Source: Syngnathus acus (lineage: Eukaryota > Chordata > Actinopteri > Syngnathiformes > Syngnathidae). Taken from it: 64,000 nt of DNA. The position numbers and the translations under genes were made by a program. Positions 12,501-25,200 of this stretch are shown here, in pieces. The DNA lies in NCBI RefSeq assembly GCF_901709675.1, contig NC_051102.1, positions 2,897,912-2,961,911 of the forward strand. The letters are read 5' to 3'. Position 1 is the stretch's first letter, and each line of letters starts with the position of its first letter. Below the pieces are notes generated by a model that saw only the letters and a program-made list of their open reading frames with translations, was not told the origin of the DNA and did no database searches.

Positions 12501-15500
12501 ATCACCATAGAAGGCAAACTCTGTGGGGACCCTTTAGACATCAAGGTGTTCAGCGCCACGGGCTCGGTAAGGAGCACTGGGAATTTACACGTAAAGGTTT
12601 CTCTTCCCATGAGAATGCCGTTACAATGAGTACATTATAGAAGAATAGGCTTCATATTTTAAAGTCAAGTTTAAAATTCAACGATACATTTTGTTTGATC
12701 AGATTCTTGAGGAGGCAACCGAATACCACACTGCACTTTACAATGCCAGAATTTCCTCTGTTGTTCAATTCCCGGATCAGGTAATCCTTAAACTCAATAG
12801 TTTAATCAAGTGACTTGTATATTTTTCTCTTAATCCTGAAAAGTACAACCCATAAAGTCTTTTTTTTTTTTTTTTTACCTTTCAGTCCAGTGAGTTCGGC
12901 ATTGTGCGGCAGTTTCCTTTCTCCTCGGCGCTGCAGAGAATGTGTGTGGTCGTCCGGCAACTGGGACAAAAACATTTTGACGTCTATCTAAAAGGAGCAC
13001 CAGAGACTGTGGCTAATCTCTGCAAACCACACACAGGTCGGACATGTGTCCATGGACATTTTAAGTAATTCAGTCTGACCAAAGTCTGTCAATTTTCCAA
13101 TGGGTGACATTTTGAGTATGCCTTCATTCATTTAGTCAAGATCCCCTCTATAGAAATATGAATATAGCACGTTCTTGTATTTGTCTCTGCAGTCCCACAA
13201 AGTTTCACAGAGATTCTTGAGGCTTACACAAGACAAGGGTTCAGGGTTATTGCCTTGGCCCATAACCAGCTAGAGTCTGAACTCTCCTGGCTCAAAGTCC
13301 AGAGCCTAAGCCGGTATGCATTCATCTATTTATAGATTTATTGCAGCATAATCCCAAACTAAAATGTTCTTTTTTAGTCTGATTTCTGGTGGCCACATAT
13401 AGTTGTTTTAAAAATATAGTTTATGTCTGCTTAAAATATCAGTCTCACACTAATAATGCACTTACATGTCTAAAAAAAAAAAACATTGATGCATTTAAAA
13501 TTTAAACGGAAAAAAAAAGTGCGTCTCCACTCATCTTACATTCCAAAGTTGCAAGGTAACACCCAAAAATTGCTACATAAAATAATTTTCCATTTTATTT
13601 GCGTTTGTGTGTGGAATTTCCATCTCTTTGAGAATTTTCCTTCTGTAGAGAAGATGAAGATAAACATGTTTGACTTCAGTCTGTTTCTCATTGGTGTTAA
13701 CAGAGAGCAGATAGAAACCGATATGGACTTCCTTGGTTTGATCATCATGCAGAATAAAATCAAAGAACAGACTGCTGACGTTTTGCTTGAGTTAAGACGA
13801 GCCAACATTCGAACTTTAATGGTGACAGGTAAACACTGTAAATTTCTTATCGGGTCATCAATATATAAAATTCACACATTTGACTATTTTTGTGTGGTGT
13901 CAGGTGACAACATGTTGACAGCAATATCAGTGGCTCGAGACTGCGGAATGATTCCAGACCATGAGAAAGTCATTATTGCAGACGCAGTGTCTCCGAATGA
14001 TCAAAATCCCGCCAAGATCACGTGGCGCTACTGCAAGAGCCCAGTTCAGATAAACAATCAGGTAAAACAGGGATGTTATGCTGAAAATAGAATTATTGTT
14101 GATGTTTGCCAAATCCAAAAAAGGAACTTAATATTAAGAAAACATCAAATCAAAAGCATGACAAATTAATGTTGTATTTGTGTTGAATAGAAAGAAATCC
14201 AGTATGTGGTATTTGATCTGTCAAGTTGTTCAGGCTTGCGCAAACTCGTTATGTGACCTCGAGGCGCACTGGTTCCTCCTGTTACTTTTATGTAGCTCCT
14301 TAAAGTGGCTCCACTTTATATGACTCAAAAGCAAGTACATGCACAGACCTGTGTAGTTTGCAAATGAACATAATAGTCTCCAACCAAATGTATATTTTTT
14401 GTTAAAATCCTTTTCTTTAAAAGTCCCCGGAAATTATAATAACTTTTTTTGTGCTTCTTTAATTCTCCGCTCCAATTAAGACTAAGATCCCTTTTTCTGG
14501 TGACGGGCTGTGCAGTAACAATGACCCTGGCTATCACTTCGCTGTGAGTGGCCAATCCTTCAATGTCATCACTGAACACTTTCCACAACTTTTCCAAAAG
14601 GTATGAAGATACCAATTAGCTAACTGTGTTCAGTATCTTGCCATAACAAACAACTGGGTGTAATTTGTTGTCCTTCCTCACGGGGGCGCTTTAGTTCCTC
14701 CTGAGAGCCAGCGTGTTTGCTCGCATGACTCCGGACCAGAAGACTCAACTGGTGCAAGCCCTGCAGAGTATCGAGTCAGATTATTTATGAATTTTCACAC
14801 ACTATCTGTGTTCTTCATTTGATTTTAGCAAATAATGTTATCTTTACTGTTTTTTTTTTTTTACCATGCAGTTACACTGTTGGGATGTGTGGGGATGGTG
14901 CAAATGACTGTGGGGTAAGTATCTGTAGATCTGTATTTGCAAATCACATTTTCTACGTGGTTCACAAATTATTCACAATATTTTTTTAAAGCAGAATATT
15001 ACTTGATTTATGAGTTTAGCTGTAGTAATGCGCTTTGGTTAGTTTTATGCAAATAGACTTTAGTCCTGTCATTTGGTGGAATCCATGCTAAAGAGCTTTT
15101 TTTTTTTTTTTTTTTTTTAAATCTGATGTATTGGCTTTTGGCATAATTGTGTATAATTAAAGTGTTCTTTCAATTGGGTGAAAAGTAAATGATGTGAGTT
15201 ATTCACCATGAAATTGTTGAATTCATTCCTCTGAATTGTTGTTTCGTTCTCTTGCAGGCACTGAAGAAAGCTCACAGCGGGATCTCTCTTTCTGAGCTGG
15301 AGGCCTCTGTGGCTTCTCCCTTCACCTCCTCCATCCCAAACATCTCCTGCATTACCAACCTCATCAGGTAGCTTGCAACTGGACAACAATTTGATTTTTC
15401 AGTGTCAAATCTCACTTGTCATACATAATGCACATTGACATGGTGGTAATAGTGGAACTTTTAATTTTTTTGGTTGCCCCACTGTCCATAGGCAAGGCCG

Positions 15501-17999
15501 TGGTGCTCTAGTCACAACTTTCTGCGTGTTCAAATTCATGTCCCTCTTCAGCTTCATTATGTTCTGTGGAGTCATTCTGCTCTACACGGTAACTATTCTG
15601 AAATATGAATATGAAAATACATTACGAGGCAGTGCTTGGTTTCATTAATTATATTAAAAGTGAGTTTTATTATAAAGTACTGGGCAGGACGACCAAGAAA
15701 AAGGGGACGTAAAATACTGGACTGATGTTGACAGTACTGCATCCTCTTTAGGTTCTCAGCAATTTTGGAGACTGGCAGTACCTCTTAACTGATTCTGTGA
15801 TGCTTGCTCTAATCATCCTTACCAGTGAGTAATATTAAGTCTTGGACGGTAATCGAGCGGTCTAATCAAGATTTGCATTTTGTGATGATACAACTCAGGT
15901 TCTTGATCTGGCATCTCATTTTAGTGAGTCTGAACCCTGCGTGGAAGAAGTTGGTGCGACGCACCCCTCCAAACAGTCTGATGTCCATCCCTGTGCTATC
16001 GTCAATTTTGTTTCAGATAGTCAACTGTCTACTCTTTCAGATCTTTACTTTTTTCTTGGTGCGACAACAGAGTTGGTATCAGACTCCTCAGGAAATGTGA
16101 GTGTCACCTTGTACAGTATTTAAACATTCCTGATTATTAGCCACAGTCTCGAAAAGATTGAAGTCATTTTTAACTATTGATTTGTAGTTTGCGGTGTTAT
16201 TAAAATAAAGGCGTGCTTTATAGTTTGACAAACTTTTTTCTCTGTCACAGTCAATGCAATGACTCCAGTTTCGGTGACACCTGCAGCCTCAACCAAACCA
16301 GAGATGGAGCCTTATATATCATCAAGAACTTTGAAAACACCTCCCTCTTCTACGTTTCTGCATTCCAGTACTTGATTGTTGCGATTGTATTCGCAAAAGG
16401 AAAACCCTTCAGACAACCAAGCTATAAAAACTGTAAGATAGTTTGCAGAGAAGCAAAATTGTTTTCAACATAGTTTTGCTCACCATCATTTTTACCCTTG
16501 TAGTTAATTCAAATCAAAGAGTATTCAAAACCTTGTTTATCTAATTGAGTTATAGTTTCTAGTAGGACCTTTTTGTTTATTGTAGTCTGACTGACTTGTT
16601 CCGCTTTTTTAAATTTCAGGGTCATTCGTGTTAACCTGCACTCTTCTGTACACTTTTATCCTCTTCATCATGCTGTATCCCATTCCTGCTGTTGATGAGG
16701 TCATGGAGGTGAATCTTGTTTTCTTTTATCTATTGGCTGGTTATCAGTGGGGACATACTTGACTCAATAACACCACTATCACATTTCAATGAAAAAAAAA
16801 CCCATCAAGAGTATACCTATGGGCAATGAACCCTGGAGTTCCCCAGAGGTCAATCCTGGGACCCTTGTTTTTTGACATAATGTCTAGCTTTTCTGGTAAT
16901 GTCATCTTATAATTAGTTTTTGTTTTTTTTTGTTTTGTTTTTTTTAGTATGTCCAACAACCAGTCAAGTTCTCTTGCTTTTTTTGGCCATTTTGTGATAA
17001 ATTGATAGTGATATAAGTATGAAACTGTAAACATTTCTCTGCCCATCCTGTTTCTCTTCCTTCCCTCAGATCGCGGATGTTCCCTACAACTGGCGCATTA
17101 TGCTGCTCATCATTATTTTAGCGCACGCTGTTCTGTCTTTCATCCTCGAGGTATGCTCATACGCTCACATCTCCCCCTGGATGCCTTTTTATAATCTAAT
17201 TTGAAAATACCAATTTATATTCTGTTTGCACAATGATTGTTCCTTGACTATTCCATCCTTTCTAATCAATGGAGAAATAGTCCTGATTGTGCATGTGTGG
17301 GTCTGCGAATCAATAAGGTGGAGTCCTCTGATCGCTGCAAATGTTTCCTAGAATTTGATCCTTGACACTCTGTGGAAGTTTTTTCCAACTAATCCGGGTG
17401 TAAAGTGGACCAGCAAACACACAAGTAACACAACACAGGTTGGCAGGATTTTAATTTTTGATTCTGTCTAGTATATGCTCATGCCTACTCTTACATTCAT
17501 GTTGTTTTCCATAATATTTGAATTAATTTTGATGCACATATAAATTGTGAAGCCAAAATGTCATCGCTGTTGGGAAACAAAATAGTCAATTTAATATTTT
17601 TTTTACAGATTGATGAACATGATTGTGTTGTGGTCATATTAGTGTAGAATAGATAGCAATAATAGATATAACACCTACTAGTCATTTTTTAGATGTGAGT
17701 ATTCAACAATTCGACAATGACAATATGCAACACTCACCGCCCAAAACATCTTTGACAAATGTACCTTCTATTGACACACTTTTTATGTTCTATCTTCACG
17801 CTGAACCTTATCTCAGATGGCGAATCAACATTGGGGCTTGGCCTTCCTCTCCAGGATCCTTTGTCGTAAAAACCGGCCCCCAAAGACTAAACACAAGTAT
17901 CTGGCAATGAAGCTGCAAGAGGAGTTCGACTGGCCTCCTGCACCTTCAAGCATCACCTATGCTGGAACATCTCAGTACCACTTATCGGTCCCATTTTGA
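6591..17999 (+). CDS. P5B-type ATPase, ATP13A4/5-like, copy 2 (complete, 30 exons, 1,180 aa)
   Basis: Exons: 6591-6641, 7258-7431, 7817-7990, 8096-8166, 8524-8607, 8760-8829, 8928-9062, 9241-9313, 9741-9872, 10159-10326, 10434-10591, 11122-11310, 12071-12132, 12428-12566, 12703-12780, 12886-13036, 13193-13313, 13704-13828, 13904-14061, 14481-14600, 14695-14774, 14872-14914, 15258-15367, 15492-15588, 15752-15824, 15925-16096, 16251-16432, 16620-16708, 17070-17150, 17817-17999. They sum to 3,543 nt, in phase. Seen: N-terminal hydrophobic segment (~29-53), membrane pair in exon 7, TGES of the A domain (321-324), membrane-4 motif PPIIP (449-453), phosphorylated Asp492 in DKTGT, KGAPE of the N domain (622-626), TGDN (718-721), GDGAND (845-850), then hydrophobic C-terminal exons. 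Human ATP13A4/5 are about 1,200 aa, so length fits. Family role: P5B transport ATPase of endo-lysosomal membranes. Odd: the exon-8 donor is GC, and the usual PPALP signature is changed. Confidence 0.93.
8200..8482. repeat. 80-bp tandem duplication within a dispersed repeat (intron 4 of copy 2)
   Basis: An 80-bp unit beginning near AATATATTTAGAAAATAAATC occurs twice (about 8266-8345 and 8346-8425) with one or two differences. The surroundings (GTACCACCACAAAAAAT at the left, TTTTGAGAATCACTGATCT at the right) look like ends of a hAT-type dispersed repeat. Confidence 0.75.
9314..9323 (+). promoter_or_regulatory. GC splice donor, intron 8 of ATPase copy 2
   Basis: Exon 8 ends ...GAAATGAAG and the intron begins GCACGT. 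Reading frame requires this border: the codon split G|AT joins to exon 9 to give Asp-Thr-Glu-Gln. No GT lies at a phase-compatible position nearby. GC-AG introns are a known minor class. Confidence 0.75.
9373..9663. mobile_element. MITE in intron 8 of ATPase copy 2
   Basis: The ends TACAGTGGTAGCTTGACTT and AAGTCAAGGTACCATTGTA are near-perfect inverted repeats around a 291-bp body with no coding capacity. TA at both tips would fit a Tc1/mariner-type target site. Confidence 0.7.
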
Positions 18000-19295
18000 C
18001 ACCAAGAGTGACAGAATATCCTTAAACACAGGCCTCGCCTCTACTAGATGTCTGGTGCTTTAGAGATGGATGGATGGATGGATGTGGATAGATGTGGATG
18101 GATGGATGGATGGATGGATGGATGGATGGATGGATGGATGGATGGATTCAGTAAATAGGGGAAAAAATAAGTTAACTGAACATTTAAGGACTTTTTCTGT
18201 GATTTCAGGCTATCCCTGAACCCCCTGACTTGATTTAGACTTTTTACATTAAAAGACATTTGTATCAATTTCATCGTTGATTGAAGTTGTTTTTTGAAGA
18301 AACAAATGTGATGTCAGACAGTTATAGAAGGCAACAAGTGGATGGATGGAAACTTTTATCTCCACAGGCAAATTCACACCTTCTCCCCCAATGAAGCAAA
18401 TAACCGATGGATGCCACCAGGTTGCAATAGAGAGTGATAAGTGAATTTGAGGCAAAAAAAAATCTTTGCGATAAGTGTACAATACCGCACCTCAAAAACA
18501 GATGGTGTGACATTTGTAATACGGCATATTGTACTGTTTGCACTTAAGCCTGTTTGTGTAACTCAGACATATGTGTGCAACTACTAGAGGCGTGATTAGA
18601 TGAGGTCTGAGGTTGACCCCGATGTTTGGGATCGTGGAGTTTTCATGAGACACAATTCCATAATCATTCATTTTAAAAAATCGGATCTTTTTATTGTCTT
18701 TTTTTTGAGCCAGCATGTGTTTTTGCTTTCCACTCAAATAACCGTTTCTCGTGTGTTTTTCTATGTCAAACACACTGTTATGCTAACCGATTTTTTTCAT
18801 TCGAGCTTGCTGTATGCTTTTGCCTCCAGCTAAGCTGCCCATTATTGACCTCTTTAATATTTATTTATTTATTTATTTTTAAAATGGTCTCTTACTGCTG
18901 TCATGTGCAAACAAAGTGAGTTGAGTTGACAAAGTGAAGCCGTGCATGATTATAGCTGCACAACACAGAGGAAAGAGGGACGATAACACGGTGAGTTATT
19001 GACGGCTTCCATCCTTCCAGTTTAAAACTGCCACAATTACAGCATATTTATCTAAAATGTGCAATCTTAAAAACTTGAAAAATATGACATGACAACAAAT
19101 GGTAGGAAAAAACTAAATGCAAAATATTACATAAGATAAACTATGATAAATATTGTAATATCAAATTATAAATATTAAATAGTCACCATTCTTAGGCTTT
19201 GTACTTCGTATTGACTCATAGTCATACCTGAAACTTGACGAGGCCCTCGACCATGTAACTGTTGCTTTCCTTGTAGTGGTTCTTCTTTTGTCAGT
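18000..19295. other. Spacer between ATPase copies 2 and 3
   Basis: Only 1.3 kb separates the copy 2 stop from the copy 3 start, so the promoter of copy 3 must be here or in the copy 2 3' region. ATTAAA at about 18,248 is the nearest candidate polyadenylation signal for copy 2. No other gene is visible; the short frames are not supported by splice signals or composition. Confidence 0.55.
18064..18147. repeat. (GGAT)n microsatellite
   Basis: About 80 bp of GGAT repeats interrupted by two GGATAGATGT units, 65 bp downstream of the copy 2 stop codon, probably in its 3' untranslated region. Shorter GGAT runs recur near 18,340 and 28,741. Confidence 0.95.
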
Positions 19296-22200
19296 ATGAA
19301 GATCCAAGAAGTGAAGCTCGTCAATAAAAGCCTGGAGGATGAAATGGTAATCAGCCCTTCATATTTATCATGAATCGTTATTTGTTCTAATCGATCTTGA
19401 TCGTGCAGGAAGTATGGGGATACCGACTTTGCCATTGGAAAATGATCCTGGTGGGCATAGGTACCCTTCTCTCCGGTGGTCTCTTGCTCCTGCTCCTCTA
19501 CTCTTTGCCCGAGTGGGGCGTCAAAGCCACCTGCACGCTTACCTCTCTGAGGAAAGCACAAACACTGCTACTCAGGACCACGGTATTTATGTTTGTGTGT
19601 TTGCAACTGTAGCCTGATCTTCTCCAAATTAAAACTGTTGCGGGAGACCTTTCCATCCACCACTGCTCAGTTTAAAATTGTCATGTCATCCTAGCAGTCC
19701 CATGATAGGTTCACTGTCAAAATGACTGCTGTGAAAAAGATGAATGAAACTTTTGCACAGTGCTATAATTTAAATATTCACATGTATTTTTTCAACATGA
19801 AATGAATTTCTGTTAAGTCTGTTATTGTTGCTTTCACAGGATGATTCCAAGCAATGGTTTCGCGCCGAAGTAAAAGTGATGGCGGCTCCTGGGAAGACCC
19901 CCTTTGATAATGTGGATCATCAATCCAAAGCTCAGATGGATGGCGAGGACCACAAAATCTCCCAAAGTCTTCCACGTAAGGAGCGGTTCAGGAAATCCTC
20001 AAATACAAAGTTTGCAAAGGTACTTCAGTGTGAGAAGGATGCCATTATTTTTTTTAGGGATCATAAAAAGATTATCTCATTTTTTTTAACAAGGAGATTA
20101 TACTTTAAATCCTGGCTATAAAAATATATTGTGATTCAAAAGTATATTGTTATTCGAACTACATCTTTTGTTGGATGCTTCCTGTTCATCCTATATTGCA
20201 GTTTGTTTGAGGATTGTGCCAGTTTGTTATTTTTTGTTCAGTATTTGAGTAAACATATTTACAGTACAATTCCGTTTCCTCCCTTCGTAGGTCCGTTATT
20301 TTACCCACCACAGCATTAAGTATTACTGGAATGAAGGGAGCCAGACCTATGAATCATTTAAGTAAGTTGCTATTACCAATCTGAATAATATGGGCCATAA
20401 TATTTCATTTGTGGATGAGTACTTGGACCTGTGCACGATGTCTGATAAAATCACCTTGCTGTGAACAAATGCAGACATACTGAATATGTGTAATATGGAG
20501 AATGTTTTTTTTTTTCCCTCATGTTTTTTTAGGGGTTTGGAAGACGCCAAGGTGAAGTGTGCAGCAATCCACACTGACCACAGCTCTGGACTCACAAAAT
20601 CACTCCAAAAGTACAGGTAGCAGCATTTTTTTTTTTTTTTTTTACTTTTACATATACGCACAATAAAAACAACATTCACTGAAAATGTTTTTGCCAACAG
20701 AGCATTGTTTTTTGGTGAGAATGTGATTGATGTAAAAAATCCATTTTCACCAAAACACTTCATCAAAGAGGTAAAAATGAAAAATTCTTTTTTTTGTCCT
20801 CCTTTTATGGTCCAGATAACGATTTTGTTTTGTTTCCTTTCTCCATCAAGGCCCTGAATCCTTATTACATCCTGCTGTTTGCCGCTTTCATTCTGTGGTT
20901 TATTGAGGGCTATTACCACTATTCATTGGCCATCCTTCTAATGGCAGTTATTTTAATAGCCGCTTCTTTTTACAACATTCGAAAGGTGAGTCAATTTTCA
21001 CATTTGTTTCACTTTTATTGTTGTAAATGGCGCTGCCGTCAGCTTTGCTTTATCAGAATGTTTTACTGCAGTGTCCAACTCAAGGCCCCGGGGCCATATT
21101 TGGCCCACTGCATCAGACTATGTTTACCACTGAAGCAAATAATTCATCCATCCATTTTTAACACTGCTTATCCTGGTCAGAGTTGCAGGGAGCTTCAACT
21201 TCAGATTGCCTTTTGTTCCAGTTTGGAAACTGTGTTTCATTGCAGAATCATGTAAAACTCCACAAGATGGTAGAAGCACATTGTATGGTTCGCGTTTCAG
21301 TATGCAGAGGGAATGAAGGAAAGTTGAAGTTATGCAATAAAAAATTTTAACCACCCTACAATAATTGCTTGCGTTGGTGGTGTGGATGATTGAGCATGTC
21401 TTGTTTTCAAACTCCATCACAGGTGTCGAACAGGTCACTTCGACCGAGCTTGTGCCCGGTGATGTCATCACTATTCCGGCCAATGGGATGATCATGCCCT
21501 GTGATGCTGTGCTCATCTGTGGCACTTGCACTGTTGACGAGAGCATGTTGACAGGTACAAAGGCACAGGACAGCAGGCTCATAATTTCAAGCCCAACCAA
21601 AACTGTCATCTCAGTCGGTCACTCCGTCATTTTAATCAGTCATTGCTAAATTCCAGTTTGTCACCACTATTTTATGACCCCCTTGATTTTCCTTCTTCTT
21701 CTTCGGCGGTATCGTGTCAGCAACAGGCTTCTTGTTATTTTTTATTACTATATGTCTGTGTGGATTTCCAGGGGAGAGTGTACCTGTGACAAAGAACAGT
21801 GCACCAAATTCAGGCGAGGATGCTGAGAGGATCTACGATACAGAAAAACACAGACACTACACACTCTTCTGTGGCTCACATGTGATTCAAAGTCGTCACT
21901 ATGGTGCCGAGCTGGTGAAAGTGGTTGTAGTGAAAACAGGTGAGGTTTCTTGCTGAATCTGGTAAAAATAAAGTTACTTTATGCGTACATCATCCAACAG
22001 GCTTCAGTACAAAAAAGGGTCAGCTTGTGCATTCCATCCTCTACCCGAAACCCACTATCTTCAAACTGCACCGTGAGGCCACACAGTTCCTGATGTGTAT
22101 GGGAGTGGTGGGAATGATTGGCTTTGTCTACTCCATCATTAGCAATGTCATAAATGAGGTACCGACTGTTGACAGGCTAATTGGCAATATTTTCAGAAGC

Positions 22201-25200
22201 ATAAGTTAATGATCACTTTCCCATCTCTTCTAGCTTCCTGTTCACACGATCATCTTTCAGGCTTTCAACATCATCTTCATTGCTGTGCCTGTGTTCTTAC
22301 CTATGACATTGACTGTTGGTCTTGTGCATGCACAGCGGCGCTTGAAGCGATTCGGCATCTCTTGTATCAGTCCGCAAAGAATCAACATCTCTGGTCAGCT
22401 GAACCTGGTTTGCTTTGACAAGGTGAGTGAGTGACAATGTGGGTGCAATTCAAACCGTGCAATCAAGAGTCATGCCATGTTTGTGGCAATAATGAAACCG
22501 TTTTACTCCAAAAATGGTTCATTGTAACATATTTATCCTTTTTATTTTATTTTTTTCAAATTGACCCAATTGACCGGTCCAGTTTTTAAGGGTTTATTTA
22601 TGACCGGTTGCTAAGATATTGAACAGGTAGTAAGTAGCCTGCTTGGTTTCCCCACTAGTCTTTTTTTTTTTTTTTTTTTTTTTTCGCTGCCTAATAAACA
22701 GGCTAAGTTAACTCTCTTCGTTTTTATTCCAGACTGGCACCCTCACTGAAAACAGTTTGGACCTGTGGGGTATGCAGAGAGCTGAAAATGGCACGTAAGT
22801 GCTTTTTCATTTTCTTACAGGAATAACAAAACAATTAAATGACAAAGTCTAGCAATATGAAGTGGAAAAAAATGATGTTCATATTTTCTATGATCTTGAA
22901 GCTTTCATGCTCGCAAACCAAAAACATAGATAATGCAGCCTAACATAACAAAAATGGAGCATTCAAGTCTCATCCCTGATAATAAAATTGTAACAACTCA
23001 ACATAATTGTCAAATGTACTTAAAAAATGAACACTGACTTTTAAATTTATTCAATAAAGTTCTCACGAATTTAATTTTGTATTCTTATTTGAAAAGAAAA
23101 TTTTAGGTTTGCTTATTATTTGCTTATCTAATAGGTGACATATTTGATTTACTTTGCGTACAGTTTTTCAGCTTATTATATTCTTATTTGCTTAGCTAAT
23201 AGGTTACATATTTGATTTACCTACTTTGCATACAGTTTTTCAGCTCCAAACACTGAGGAGGTAAAAGGGAGTCTGGCGAAGACTTCTTTTGTCACCTGCA
23301 TGGCTACCTGCCACTCATTGACCAACATAGACGGTAAACTCTGTGGAGACCCTTTGGACGTCAAAGTGTTCAGTGCCACCGGCTCGGTAAAAATACTGAT
23401 TGTTTAACACACCGTACTTAGGCTAAGGCCGCTTAATAATGGGGGGGGGGGATGTCTCCTTTTTTTTTTTTTAACCTGTATGTATTGCAATATGGAAACA
23501 AATAAGGAAAACTAGCACACATTTCTATTTTCATTTCTGATTTGTCATAACTTCAGTAGCCTACTTTAGTATTGAGCAGGTTAATTGTACTGCCAGTTTG
23601 TATTCTAAAGAATGATACATTAAATTATCGTTTATTCGCTAATAGTTGTACAAGAAGATAAGTAATGGAATTTTCATAGAAAAATTCGCACGAGGGGATA
23701 ATACTTTTTCCTTTGCTTTTTTTTTTATCACTATTGTCACTAGAAATCCAAATCACTCATCTTTAAAGCAAAACTTGAAATGTCTTCTCTGTCACAATTA
23801 AGGAAGCCACAAGTGTGGGCTTACCTTTTTTTTTGCATGTTCTATACAGATCCTTGAGGAGGCAAGTGAAAAACAAACCGGACTTTACAATATCAAAATT
23901 TCCACTGTTGTACGATTCCCACAACAGGTAATCCTTCAACGAAGCTGTTTATTTTCAAAAATTTTTTTTTTGTACAACTTCAAAAGTTTTTGACATTCAA
24001 CTTTCAGTCTCGTGAATTTGGCATTGTGCGCCAGTTGCCCTTCTGCTCGGCACTGCAGAGGATGAGTGTGGTTGTCCGGCAGCTGGGACAAAAACACTTG
24101 GACGTTTACCTGAAAGGAGCACCAGAGACTGTGGCTAACCTCTGCAAGCCGCAAACAGGTCAGATGTGTTAAGCGCCGTATTCTCCCATATGCGTAATAG
24201 GAAACTGGTTTTTCCTAACTGTGCAGATTCTCTTTGTCATTTTCATGCTGGATACACACTTTGGGTGGAACAATGAACAGTGTGGGCATTCCCTTTCAAA
24301 TTTGGTCTCTCGTGCATTCTCCTGTTGACGAGACTCAGTCAAGCGGCAAGGAAAGATTACTAAACATCATATTTTGGATTCATATTAGTTTGGATGCAAT
24401 TACGAGATATGTCGGATGCATGTCAATAGACTTACAGAAAGTTATTGAATGCACTTAATTGGTCATGATCAAAAAAGTTATTTTTTAAGTCTTTCTTTTT
24501 TCTTTCTATCTTTTTCTTTTATCTAATCTTTTTTTGCTTAATTTTTATCTTTTTTCCCATTCTTTTTATCTTTCTTTTTTCCTTTCTTTTTTTCATAAAA
24601 GTGACATGCATTTGAATGGGAGAATATTGATGGCCCTTTGCCAGCAAAATCATCAACAGGCTGAGCTTATAAATGTCAACCTGCCTTCTTTTTGTCTTCA
24701 CAGTTCCACAAAACTTCATTGAGACCCTGGAAACATACACGCGGCATGGCTTCAGGGTTATCGCTCTGGCTCATCACCAACTTGAGTCGGAACTCTCCTG
24801 GTCCAAACTCCAGAGTCTGAGCAGGTGTCCAATAAATGACTACACAATAAAACAATTTAAATTTGTACAAAACGTTTGATACAATTTGTTCACCATCACA
24901 AAACAAAAGCTCTTCTGTTTTGTTTTGTTTTGTTTTGTTTTGTTTTGTTTTGTTTTGTTTTGAGAATGCTGTAGTCTGGTTTGATTTAGTGCATGAGTGT
25001 GTGTGTGTGTGTATTTTAACAGAGAGCAGATAGAAACTGATCTGGACTTCCTTGGTTTGATCATCATGCAGAATAAAATCAAAGAACAGACTGCTAACGC
25101 TTTACTCGAGTTAAGACGAGCCAATATTCGAACTTTAATGGTGACAGGTAAACACTGTAAATTTCTTATTGGGTCATCAATATATAAAATTCACACATTT

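Noticed and set aside
13486-14169. A 227-codon open frame on the + strand
   Set aside because: It is exons 18 and 19 of ATPase copy 2 read through intron 18 and flanking intron sequence, not a separate gene.
20347-20919. A 190-codon open frame on the - strand inside ATPase copy 3
   Set aside because: It is lysine/phenylalanine-rich low-complexity shadow sequence across exons 5-7 of the + strand gene, with no domain.
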